Origin: Erythroxylum novogranatense
Taxonomy: Eukaryota; Streptophyta; Magnoliopsida; Malpighiales; Erythroxylaceae
DNA: 64,000 bases
NCBI GenBank assembly: GCA_029891385.1
Contig: CM057225.1
Span: 73,193,387-73,257,386 of the forward strand
Direction of reading: 5' to 3'
This document shows positions 39,701 to 44,536 of this stretch, piece by piece. The notes under the pieces are model-generated. The model did no database searches. It saw nothing but the letters and a program-made list of their open reading frames with translations, and was not told the origin of the DNA. Position 1 is the first letter of the stretch, and every line of letters begins with the position of its first letter. The position numbers and the translations under genes were made by a program.

Positions 39701-41690
39701 TTGAGCAAGCTCGAACGTCTTCTTTGCCGGAATTTCTCACGCTAGTTGAATGGATACTTTTAGCTATTATAGATCGCCGAATGACAAAGTGAAATAATCG
39801 TGCTATCACACAGTGGTTAATTCAGTGTTTAGACGGAGAGAACACTAGTTCGAAAGAGATTTCTTGAGGTTAACTTGATAGATAAAGACATTAAGTGGAA
39901 GGGAATTGTTGCAGTGTTTCATGAGGAAGACGAAACTCGCGTAGGAAAGGATGGAAATTCTCTCTGAATTCATACGATATGATGTATTTCTAATAAACCT
40001 TAGTAGTAGTTTTTGTACTCAAGTATACGAGATAATTTCAAACATGTATAAAAGTTGTCTCTAATGGCGAGACGACGGAGGTTGTTATGAATGGAATGAA
40101 TTTTGCTTTTCTCTCTCTTCTGTGATTTCTCTTTCATTCTTCCATTTTCTCTAGGATTCTTTTCTGTTATTGGAGCGAACTTACGTTGGTCTTTGATAAT
40201 CTTCTATTATTCGTTTTATTCTTAACATTTGTTTTACAAAGAACATGCTAATCGACATCATTGATTGGTAGAATTCAATGACAGGGATATGTTGATGGTT
40301 AGGATTCGTTTGAAGTGTTTTCAAAGAGGAAACTATAAGAAATTGCATTCACAAATGCTGGACCCTATAAGATCATAAAAAAATAAGTGCTAGTACTCAG
40401 GTTTTGGAATTACTTCGTGATATTAGAATAAGTCTTATCTATAATGTTGCGAATTTAACTATTTATCATAGACAACTTGATGAGCAATCCCTTATTGTAG
40501 CTGTAAGAATTTCAACCATTCCCCATCTTAAGGAGGAGATAGAAGATGTTCTAGATGAACAAGTTGTAGCTACCAAAGGTGGATGATACCGACAATTTCT
40601 TGTCAACCGGAAAGGGAGACTAATTTATGACAGCACTTGGATTTTAGAGTTTGAATTTTAGAAGTTGAATCCATATTTATATAATCAGTATTTATCACAT
40701 TTTATGTTGAGGATGACTTCAAATAAGCCGAGGAGAATTGATGCAAAAGAGTTTAAAGCCTATAGATGAAATAAAAGAGGAAAATTTAGGCAAAAAAAAG
40801 CCTTAATTTGGTGGGATGGAGGATAAGAATTGAGTTGATAACAAAAGATAAAGGCTACAATTCAGATTATATTAGGATTTTTTATTAGATAGGAAGTAGT
40901 AGTATTATGTCATCCTACTTTAGGTATGATATCCTAGTTGTTTAGGACTTGTAGAATTTTTATTATAGTATGATTTAAAAGAACTCTATATATATATATA
41001 TACTTAACTTTTCATTAACAAGAAACAATCTGAATTTTTTTTCACAGGTGTGATGCTTTCTTTTAAGAGTGATTCCTAATTTCCTACTATTCATTCTTTG
41101 TGTTCTTCACTAAATTTTAGCAACCTTAACCTAAATTCCAGCCCACTCAAACCCTGAAATCCTAAGCCTAAATTTTCAATAATTAAACCTTAAATTCCCA
41201 GCTTTATGAAATCTGAAAATTCTGTATTCTTAGCCAAAATTTGACCTTGAAACTTGATATTTTAACAGTCTAATATCAGTCATACTTCCTAATTTTGTAC
41301 TTTTAGCTATTAGTTAATAATTTTTCTGTTTGTCCTACATCACTTAAATAATGTTGTTTATCATGTAAGAGGAGTTTTTCAACCATGATTTTGTTTGGTG
41401 GTGACTGATATTGTACACTGATCTTGCACAAACAGACTATCTTATTTTAAGTTGTAACGAAAATGATGGATTCTGAATTTTGCATGGTGTGGAGGATTTT
41501 TGTTGGATATTGAGATGTTCTTTTCTACTACATTTGTTCGAGGGATAAGTGACCAATATTCTTGTCGAATATATAGGAGCTTACTTATGACTACGGTTAC
41601 GCCCTTGATAGTGTACATGGGCCGGATGGAAAGGTAAAACAGATGCCATGCTTCTGTGGTGCAGCAGATTGTAGAAAGCGTTTGTTTTAG
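7235..41690 (+). CDS. SUVH4: Histone H3K9 methyltransferase, SUVH4/KRYPTONITE type (3' 11 exons, N-terminus outside)
   Basis: The product deposits H3K9 mono/dimethylation in nuclear heterochromatin and, through its SRA domain, reads methylated non-CG DNA, supporting CMT3-dependent CHG methylation and transposon silencing (known for the family). Exons: 7235-7345, 9024-9200, 29888-29986, 30325-30423, 31520-31569, 31657-31745, 32283-32442, 32566-32671, 32778-32960, 33211-33447, 41577-41690. They join without a frame break into 474 residues ending in TAG: SRA (about 1-160), pre-SET zinc cluster (about 205-297), SET (298-450) and post-SET (CFCGAADC). The final block [19 protein letters not shown] is very close to Arabidopsis SUVH4, and the whole fits that subfamily better than SUVH1, 2, 5 or 6. 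About 150 N-terminal residues are missing to the left. Two introns are 20.7 and 8.1 kb and full of retrotransposons. Expression was not tested, but reading frame and catalytic motifs look intact. Confidence 0.93.
9484..9707 (-). repeat. 3' LTR of E1
   Basis: The 224-bp LTR starts TGTAGG and ends CTAACA, followed at 9708-9718 by cttcccctcaa, which is a purine-rich tract on the - strand and fits the polypurine primer site. Confidence 0.9.
9715..11055 (-). pseudogene. E1 RT and RNase H
   Basis: RNase H (10218-9715) shows [40 protein letters not shown] and DILTKGL-like [16 protein letters not shown] upstream on the - strand (11055-10240) has [14 protein letters not shown] and [20 protein letters not shown]; the YVDD block at about 10650-10680 lies at a frame break. 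The polyprotein is split into at least three frames. Confidence 0.85.
11056..11567 (-). pseudogene. E1 integrase-RT linker up to the E2 insertion
   Basis: This part reads as the variable linker, with PIALRKGVR (about 11312-11340), the conserved start of the pre-RT region, and [11 protein letters not shown]. It ends at the AATCA target duplication (11563-11567) and resumes at 16584. Confidence 0.7.
11568..11806 (-). repeat. 3' LTR of E2
   Basis: The 239-bp LTR ends TTTTCCAACA, followed by ctcccctcaag, a polypurine tract on the - strand. Compared with the other LTR, it carries CGATCGATAC where that copy has CAGATCTGATAC. Confidence 0.92.
11807..13500 (-). pseudogene. E2 RT and RNase H
   Basis: The RNase H remnants (12290-11807) include [22 protein letters not shown] is broken across 13393-12300: [40 protein letters not shown] and RLVAKG are readable at 13393-13073, and the YVDD region lies near 12740-12770 in another frame. 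It is heavily decayed. Confidence 0.8.
13714..14700 (-). pseudogene. E2 integrase and linker
   Basis: A 250-residue open frame (14466-13714) contains [60 protein letters not shown] and the capsid-like linker [20 protein letters not shown]. The N-terminal zinc finger and first catalytic Asp lie upstream (14466-14700) in another frame. Confidence 0.88.
14900..16250 (-). pseudogene. E2 gag and protease
   Basis: Only short open pieces remain: a protease region near 15115-14921 ([20 protein letters not shown]), the gag block at 15355-15640, and an N-terminal gag block with [20 protein letters not shown] at 16028-15843. The order matches E1. Confidence 0.72.
16337..16578 (-). repeat. 5' LTR and primer site of E2
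   Basis: The 242-bp LTR is preceded on the + strand by gctcgatacca (16326-16336), a primer site one base shorter than the usual gctctgatacca. The following AATCA is the target duplication. Confidence 0.9.
16579..18052 (-). pseudogene. E1 integrase and protease, right of the E2 insertion
   Basis: On the - strand the protease end and integrase finger (18052-17567) contain [18 protein letters not shown] and [14 protein letters not shown]. The core (17478-16962) contains [29 protein letters not shown] and [19 protein letters not shown] frameshift near 17200 splits the core. Confidence 0.85.
18105..19191 (-). pseudogene. E1 gag
   Basis: The start ATG is at 19191 (- strand). Readable blocks are [38 protein letters not shown], then [20 protein letters not shown] and the zinc knuckle [20 protein letters not shown] near 18300-18370. 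Frameshifts near 18640 and 18480 break it. Confidence 0.82.
19213..19224 (-). other. Primer binding site of E1
   Basis: The + strand reads gctctgatacca, which is TGGTATCAGAGC on the - strand, directly next to the 5' LTR. It is the initiator-Met-type site. Confidence 0.93.
19225..19460 (-). repeat. 5' LTR of E1
   Basis: This 236-bp copy differs from the 3' LTR by several substitutions and by a short insertion near 19313-19322, so E1 is not a very recent insertion. It is followed by the pentamer CTTGT. Confidence 0.9.
19461..19552 (+). other. SUVH4 intron sequence between the two nests
   Basis: The 92 bases between E1 and A carry no element signature and are likely original intron. They end with the AATTG target duplication of A (19548-19552). 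Confidence 0.7.
19553..19749 (-). repeat. 3' LTR of A
   Basis: The 197-bp LTR ends TAGTCAACA and is followed by ctccccctcaagttgg, the purine tract on the - strand, and then RNase H. Confidence 0.9.
19803..21023 (-). pseudogene. A RT and RNase H
   Basis: RT (21023-20373) has [55 protein letters not shown] and [16 protein letters not shown]. RNase H (20078-19803) has [33 protein letters not shown] and [11 protein letters not shown] frameshift at about 20380 and a stop near 20208 separate the two. Confidence 0.87.
21068..22038 (-). pseudogene. A integrase C-terminal part and linker, left of B
   Basis: The readable parts are [20 protein letters not shown] (about 21930-21990), [20 protein letters not shown] and [20 protein letters not shown] (21794-21444), and the pre-RT block SYDSL-like [20 protein letters not shown] (21292-21086). 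It stops at the TATTC duplication before B. Confidence 0.85.
22039..22257 (-). repeat. 3' LTR of B
   Basis: The LTR runs TGTTGAAAGTG to CTATTCAACA, followed by ctccccctcaagttgg, the polypurine tract on the - strand. Confidence 0.95.
22330..23994 (-). pseudogene. B RT and RNase H
   Basis: The RT first half (23994-23398) has [40 protein letters not shown] and [17 protein letters not shown]. The second half (23346-22726) has [55 protein letters not shown] and [20 protein letters not shown]. The two halves are out of frame at about 23350-23460, and RNase H (22720-22330) is scrambled by small indels. Confidence 0.9.
24414..26450 (-). pseudogene. B gag-protease-integrase frame with one premature stop
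   Basis: The start ATG is at 26450. The frame runs through gag ([20 protein letters not shown]), meets a TGA at 26036-26034, and continues in the same frame to about 24414. Gag continues with [20 protein letters not shown] and the knuckle [20 protein letters not shown]. Protease is [14 protein letters not shown] with intact DSGA. Integrase has [69 protein letters not shown] and [20 protein letters not shown]. Apart from the stop it is about 680 residues, the best-preserved polyprotein in the window. The frame is lost after LINVAPLES. Confidence 0.92.
26848..27066 (-). repeat. 5' LTR of B
   Basis: The 219-bp copy is identical to the 3' LTR except near 26889-26891 and one base near 26959. It is followed by the TATTC target duplication. 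Confidence 0.95.
27072..28817 (-). pseudogene. A gag, protease and integrase N-terminal part, right of B
   Basis: Gag (28817-28473 and 28369-28097) has [39 protein letters not shown] and [13 protein letters not shown]. Protease (about 27900-27800) is [11 protein letters not shown], with the usual DSGA changed to DSEA. The integrase finger follows ([20 protein letters not shown] and [18 protein letters not shown]). The element is non-functional. Confidence 0.87.
28862..29325 (-). other. A 5' leader between primer site and gag
   Basis: About 460 bases of more GC-rich sequence than the body lie between the primer site (29326-29337) and gag. B has a matching leader at 26451-26835. No conserved coding is recognised; the ORFs here are not conserved between the two leaders. 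Confidence 0.6.
29338..29507 (-). repeat. 5' LTR of A and primer site
   Basis: The 170-bp LTR copy is shorter than the 3' copy by a deletion near its start (TTGAACTACATTTG against TTGAATATAATTTGTATTC). The primer site gctctgatacca lies at 29326-29337. Confidence 0.9.
29513..29887 (+). other. SUVH4: SUVH4 intron remainder before exon 3
   Basis: This is ordinary AT-rich intron sequence. It holds a strong pyrimidine tract followed by TTTTTTTGCAG near 29666-29684 and another TTGCAG near 29822-29827, both upstream of the acceptor actually used (ttatcag at 29881-29887). Confidence 0.6.
29888..30423 (+). CDS. SUVH4: SUVH4 exons 3-4 of the visible part (SRA domain, second half)
   Basis: Exon 29888-29986 (after ttatcag, before gtaaaa) encodes [14 protein letters not shown] and [13 protein letters not shown]. 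Exon 30325-30423 (after tttacag, before gtatag) encodes [20 protein letters not shown] and [12 protein letters not shown]. Both are phase 0 at each end. They continue the SRA domain from residue 96, across a 20,687-bp intron. Confidence 0.92.
30450..30570 (-). mobile_element. SINE fragment (Au-SINE-like)
   Basis: The + strand contains cccgcaatgaagcagg, ggtttggggaggtccg, tacgcaaccttacccct and gaggctatttccgg, in the order of the reverse complement of the widespread plant tRNA-derived Au-type SINE. The left edge is an ATC-repeat tail (30451-30466). The tRNA-like head is incomplete. Assignment rests on recall of the family consensus. Confidence 0.55.
30683..30779. repeat. AAT/AAC microsatellite
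   Basis: Nearly 100 bases of AAC then AAT trinucleotides lie in the SUVH4 intron after exon 4. Such tracts are length-variable, and this one makes long false Ile-rich ORFs on the - strand. Confidence 0.95.
31520..31745 (+). CDS. SUVH4: SUVH4 exons 5-6 (SRA to pre-SET linker)
   Basis: Exon 31520-31569 encodes [16 protein letters not shown] and the first two bases of a Gly codon. Exon 31657-31745 completes it and encodes [19 protein letters not shown] and [10 protein letters not shown]. Exon 6 ends ACAG before GCTAGT: only a GC donor keeps the frame with the next exon, so the intron 31746-32282 is a GC-AG intron. The acceptor of exon 6 is AAG, a weaker version of CAG/TAG. Confidence 0.87.
32283..32671 (+). 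CDS. SUVH4: SUVH4 exons 7-8 (pre-SET zinc cluster)
   Basis: Exon 32283-32442 encodes [13 protein letters not shown], then [20 protein letters not shown] and [11 protein letters not shown]. Exon 32566-32671 encodes [20 protein letters not shown] and [15 protein letters not shown]. The nine conserved cysteines of a triangular zinc cluster are present. Intron 32443-32565 is canonical GT-AG. Confidence 0.94.
32778..33447 (+). CDS. SUVH4: SUVH4 exons 9-10 (SET domain, main part)
   Basis: Exon 32778-32960 carries the first SET motif [19 protein letters not shown] and [10 protein letters not shown]. Exon 33211-33447 carries [20 protein letters not shown] plus [10 protein letters not shown]: the NHSC motif binds S-adenosylmethionine and forms the pseudoknot. 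It ends ADNIPPLQ before GTTAGC, phase 0. The catalytic tyrosine block is in the last exon, 8.1 kb away. Confidence 0.94.
33541..33906 (+). repeat. Left LTR of the gypsy cluster
   Basis: The repeat includes CCTTAATTTGGTGGGATGGA, GGAAGTAGTAGTATTAT and TCATACTTCCTAATTTTGT-type blocks shared with the right copy, and a TATA-like ctatatatatg near 33821. It ends near TTTGTCTTTCA. Confidence 0.8.
34296..34952 (+). pseudogene. Degenerate coding stretch with coiled-coil-like short repeats
   Basis: Between 34450 and 34660 the sequence repeats a unit encoding versions of QQAETIEQ ([35 protein letters not shown]), broken by stops. The downstream part is acidic ([20 protein letters not shown]). No family is recognised. 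Position just before an integrase core suggests a transposon spacer or a captured fragment. Confidence 0.45.
34959..35330 (+). pseudogene. Gypsy integrase core fragment
   Basis: The fragment encodes [20 protein letters not shown], with the second catalytic Asp context changed from SDRD to SDCD, then [20 protein letters not shown] with the catalytic Glu, [20 protein letters not shown] and [13 protein letters not shown]. The finger and first Asp are absent. It is open for the length given. Confidence 0.88.
35418..35540 (+). repeat. Inner gypsy repeat, LTR-like, left copy
   Basis: This block (from TTGTTGCAATTTTTGATGAGG) matches 39909-40014. It is followed by TGGTGTCAAAGC (about 35528-35538), close to the initiator-Met primer site, so it may be the end of an LTR belonging to an inner element whose gag starts about 20 bases on. 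Confidence 0.6.
35557..37100 (+). pseudogene. Inner gypsy gag and zinc knuckle (broken)
   Basis: The gag start [20 protein letters not shown] at 35557 runs to a stop at 35759 and has coiled-coil character. The core at 36205-36420 encodes [38 protein letters not shown] and a stop. A knuckle C-x2-C-x4-H-x4-C ([14 protein letters not shown]) lies near 37050-37090. Between core and knuckle lies misplaced RT sequence (36440-36790). Confidence 0.75.
36461..36680 (+). repeat. 110-bp tandem duplication of RT C-terminal sequence
   Basis: The units start GCAACAAATG at 36461 and 36571. Both encode parts of [20 protein letters not shown], the RT thumb region also present at 38408-38490. The period of 110 shifts the frame between copies. 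Confidence 0.85.
37212..39460 (+). pseudogene. Inner gypsy protease, RT, RNase H and integrase finger (broken)
   Basis: Protease (37212-37424) has [18 protein letters not shown]; the usual active-site D-S/T-G is D-N-G. RT (37960-38380) has [20 protein letters not shown], then [31 protein letters not shown] and [12 protein letters not shown]. The thumb is at 38396-38660. RNase H near 38730-39065 ends with [20 protein letters not shown]. The integrase finger (39253-39460) has VHIQNC-type [13 protein letters not shown]. Numerous stops and frameshifts make it dead. Confidence 0.83.
39905..40085 (+). repeat. Inner gypsy repeat, right copy
   Basis: Positions 39909-40014 match 35418-35540 directly, and 39960-40085 match 36070-36190 in inverted orientation (TTTCAAACATGTATAAAAG is shared as reverse complement). 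This marks one true repeat end and one inverted remnant. Confidence 0.7.
40739..41339 (+). repeat. Right LTR of the gypsy cluster, with a 250-base extra segment
   Basis: Similarity to the left LTR covers 40739-41025 and 41275-41339. The segment between (about 41026-41274) is absent from the left copy and is either an insertion here or a deletion there; I do not recognise it. Confidence 0.75.
41577..41690 (+). CDS. SUVH4: SUVH4 last exon (SET C-terminus and post-SET)
   Basis: After atatag, the exon encodes [19 protein letters not shown], then [15 protein letters not shown] and TAG at 41688-41690. It holds the catalytic-pocket tyrosines and the post-SET cysteines that complete the lysine channel, so a transcript ending in the preceding intron would make an inactive enzyme. 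Confidence 0.94.
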   Translation, partial: ELTYDYGYALDSVHGPDGKVKQMPCFCGAADCRKRLF

Positions 41691-42030
41691 CTGTCCAGTT
41701 CCCAGGTGTTTTTAAGTTTTATTCAGAGAGCTACTGCTGATACTCTTTTTGCGGAACAAGTCTTGTGCACCACTGACGACTTGTAAGAGTCTTGATAGCT
41801 GTATTTACTGTACTTTTTGCACGAAGCACAGTACAAAGAACCCTAGTCCCATCTTTCGGGGATGGTTATAGCTGACAAATCTTACACTTATTATTCATGA
41901 ATACAAGAAACTTGTACAAGTTTTTGCTGTGTATTACGTAGAGAAGTGTAAATGTTAGGCCAAAGTTAATTTGGAGAGTAGAAATCCCTGTAATGGTCCC
42001 TGATTTATATCATATACTGCTGCCCTCCAA
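41691..42030 (+). other. SUVH4: Probable SUVH4 3' UTR
   Basis: The sequence after the stop codon is AT-rich, has no ORF or transposon signature, and resembles a plant 3' UTR. The poly(A) site was not identified; the end given is approximate. Confidence 0.45.
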
Positions 42031-42784
42031 TATAGCAACTTGGTCATATATGACTTGCTCTTCATGCAAAAAAATCTTCAGTTCGTCAATTATACAGCAA
42101 TTGGAAAGATAATAGACAGAAGTTGCTCAGAATTTCAAGAAATGCATGTAAGTTTTGAGTATATACTAATCCAGAAATTTATTTCCTCAAGAAACGGAAA
42201 ATTTCCAAGTAAAAATGAATAATCAACAGGGCATGCTTTTCTTAAGTGAAAACTAACAACAGGAGTCGAACCATCATGAAACATGCGTTAATGACCCCAT
42301 GTGTGATTTTATCAAATCTTGAACTATGGGTTTGGATTTTTGAATTAAAATGGTTTCGGGTTTGCCTTTATAGTTATGGTTCTTAGCAGTTACATTTTTA
42401 TCTAAAGATATTGATCAAAGTTTGTGTTTGAGTCTTTGATCATTAATATCATTTAATTGATTCAAATAAGTAAAATCGCTACATTTTATTAATGAATTAA
42501 CAATATAACGTCTCAGAATAAAATGTCTAAGAAAATTGATGAAATATAATTGTTAATTATTTAAGAGATTATTAATTTAAACTTAATATGGATGATGTTA
42601 ATAGTTCATTGATTGAATGTCGTTACTAAAATTGTATGAAATTAAAGTAAAGAATTATATGTTATTTCTCTTCTTTTTTTTTTTGGTTACAACTAAGAAA
42701 AAACCAAAACTATCTCATAAAAGAAATACTACAGGCATCATTGAAATAATCAAAGAGAGCTTTAGAAATATCGTGCAAAATATG
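42031..42784. other. AT-rich intergenic DNA
   Basis: No gene or repeat is recognised here. It ends at the ACATC target duplication of the Tat element (42785-42789). The last 100 bases encode a short basic frame (KKKPKLSHKRNTTG) with no supporting context. Confidence 0.5.
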
Positions 42785-42789
42785 ACATC

Positions 42790-43206
42790 CGGTTACACGG
42801 ATTTTGGAATCAGCTATGTTGTCGTTTGGATCCATGAAATTGGTTCTTTTGTGATTAATCCGCGTGAAGATACTGCAAAACAAAGAAGACACGTCGGGGT
42901 TGTGTCCCGATTAAGCCCTTCGACGCCAAGTCAATATTTACGTGAAGGTGAGGTTGATCAATGCGAGAGAAAAGCTAGGTTTTGATTACATCATCTGTTA
43001 TGGGAGAATTATACCTTATATAGGGGATGGACGCTAGGTTAAACCTTTACGTGTTTGCATGGGAGTCTCTTACATGCGGATGGGCCGAGAAGAGCATGGA
43101 TCGGGCTTAGGCTGTCGTGCCGTTGGGTTCGAGACTTGTTCATGAAGAATGGACCGATCGGCCAGGTTGTCTTGGTAGTGTCAGGCCCAAGACGCCAACC
43201 AGACCA
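42790..43206 (-). repeat. 3' LTR of the Tat element
   Basis: About 417 bp, 80-90% similar by eye to the other LTR. Its terminal TG is changed to CG. It has a TATA-like ccttatatagg near 43012-43022 shared with the other copy. The polypurine tract (taagccccctactcc on +, 43207-43221) is adjacent. Confidence 0.9.
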
Positions 43207-44536
43207 TAAGCCCCCTACTCCTCGAGTGCGAGCGAAGAGAAGGGCCTGAGGTGTATGTAGAGGTTTATAGCTTCGTGCCTTAGACGGCTCGTGATTAGGG
43301 CGATCGGTCGGACATTGAGATATGGCTCGTTTGTAGGTCATTTCGTGAAGTAATCGATCGGTCGGGCATTGTTGTTGTAACTTCGGTCACGGAAAGCTTC
43401 GGCGGTCCGATCGATCGATACCAACCGATTATGCATGATTGCTCGGATCTTAAGCCGGTTGGTGAGCGAATCGCCGCGAGATCGGTCGATCATGTGCCCT
43501 AATGATCGGCCTCGCCACTTGTTCAAGCAATGACCGCCGCGTAAAAGTGGGTGGATGGTCATCATTGGCGACGTGTGAAGGTACTTGGAGCATTTATTGT
43601 TTGTGGCGCCGTCCTTTGATAATATTCGTAATCAAACGTATCGTCCTTATAGCAACTGCAGATACCCGTCGTCCCTTCAATCGACGCAGCCCTTCGGTTT
43701 CGAACAACCCTAATTCCCGTGGCTCGGATCATGTCATGTGTCCAAGCATAGCGAATTTTCTCCACGTGTTATACTTTGATTGGATGGCTCGTCAAGTGCC
43801 TCCTATAAATGTTTAGAATCGACGAATCATTTGGTTTTCTTCACGCTTATTTCCTTCTTGCATACGCTTTTGCTTTCGTTCGTTCTTTCTTGCTCCCAGT
43901 TTTCGGAAACTTCATTCAATCGTTGTTCGATTTCCCTTTCTCCATCCAACAAAGAGGTACGTCCTTCCTCCTCTAAAGTTCTTTTCAAGAGCTCTTTCTT
44001 GGTAATCATGTCAATGGGTAGTTCTAGAAATGCGGTAGGAGGTACCGAGGAAGTGTTGACGAAGGAAAGAAGGGCGGGTTGGTTGTAGGCGATGCAGAGG
44101 TGAATCGAAGATGAGGTTAGGGCTGCAGGTGATCATTAGGTGTAACATTCCTCGTCCCAGGGGCCTAGGTTGGCCATCTGAACCGAACGGATCTTGACAA
44201 AGAACTGGCGGGTATTTTGTTGTATCGAGAGCTTTTTCTCTGTTGGCGGCATAGAGGCTTCCAGACGCCCGATTATTGACGAGGTGTCGTCGCCTATGAG
44301 CCGATGCCGAGTCGATCCCCGAATGGTCGGAGGTTTATTAATGGTTTGGCTCTGCTATGCCATCAATTCGGTTATCCTCTGTCGCTTGACATCCTCCGTC
44401 ACTTCTTAAAATGGGTCGAGCCCATAATTGGGGTGGGATTCCTCATTTCAATCTGAGGATGCCCAGATCGCCGGATGGAACTCTGGAAAGTCACTTCTTG
44501 GTGTCTGAAGTACTTTTACGTAAGCCCCAGGAGCCT

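Larger units (their letters stand above)
33541..41339 (+). mobile_element. Decayed, rearranged Ty3/gypsy cluster in the last SUVH4 intron
   Basis: Long direct repeats at 33541-33906 and 40739-41339 (both starting TGATGCAAAAGAGTTTAAAG) bracket the cluster and look like LTRs. Inside are an integrase core (34960-35330), then a second body with gag start (about 35557), gag core (36200-36420), knuckle (about 37040-37090), protease (37212-37424), RT (37960-38660), RNase H (38730-39065) and integrase finger (39253-39460). The order shows at least two elements or a rearrangement. All coding is sense to SUVH4 and broken. No clear target duplication was found. Confidence 0.8.

Noticed and set aside
42617..42985. 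122-codon + strand ORF after SUVH4
   Set aside because: It crosses the target duplication and the Tat LTR boundary, so it joins unrelated sequences.
43039..43565. ORFs in the Tat 3' LTR and next to it
   Set aside because: They are GC-rich chance frames; the LTR pair and polypurine tract explain the sequence.
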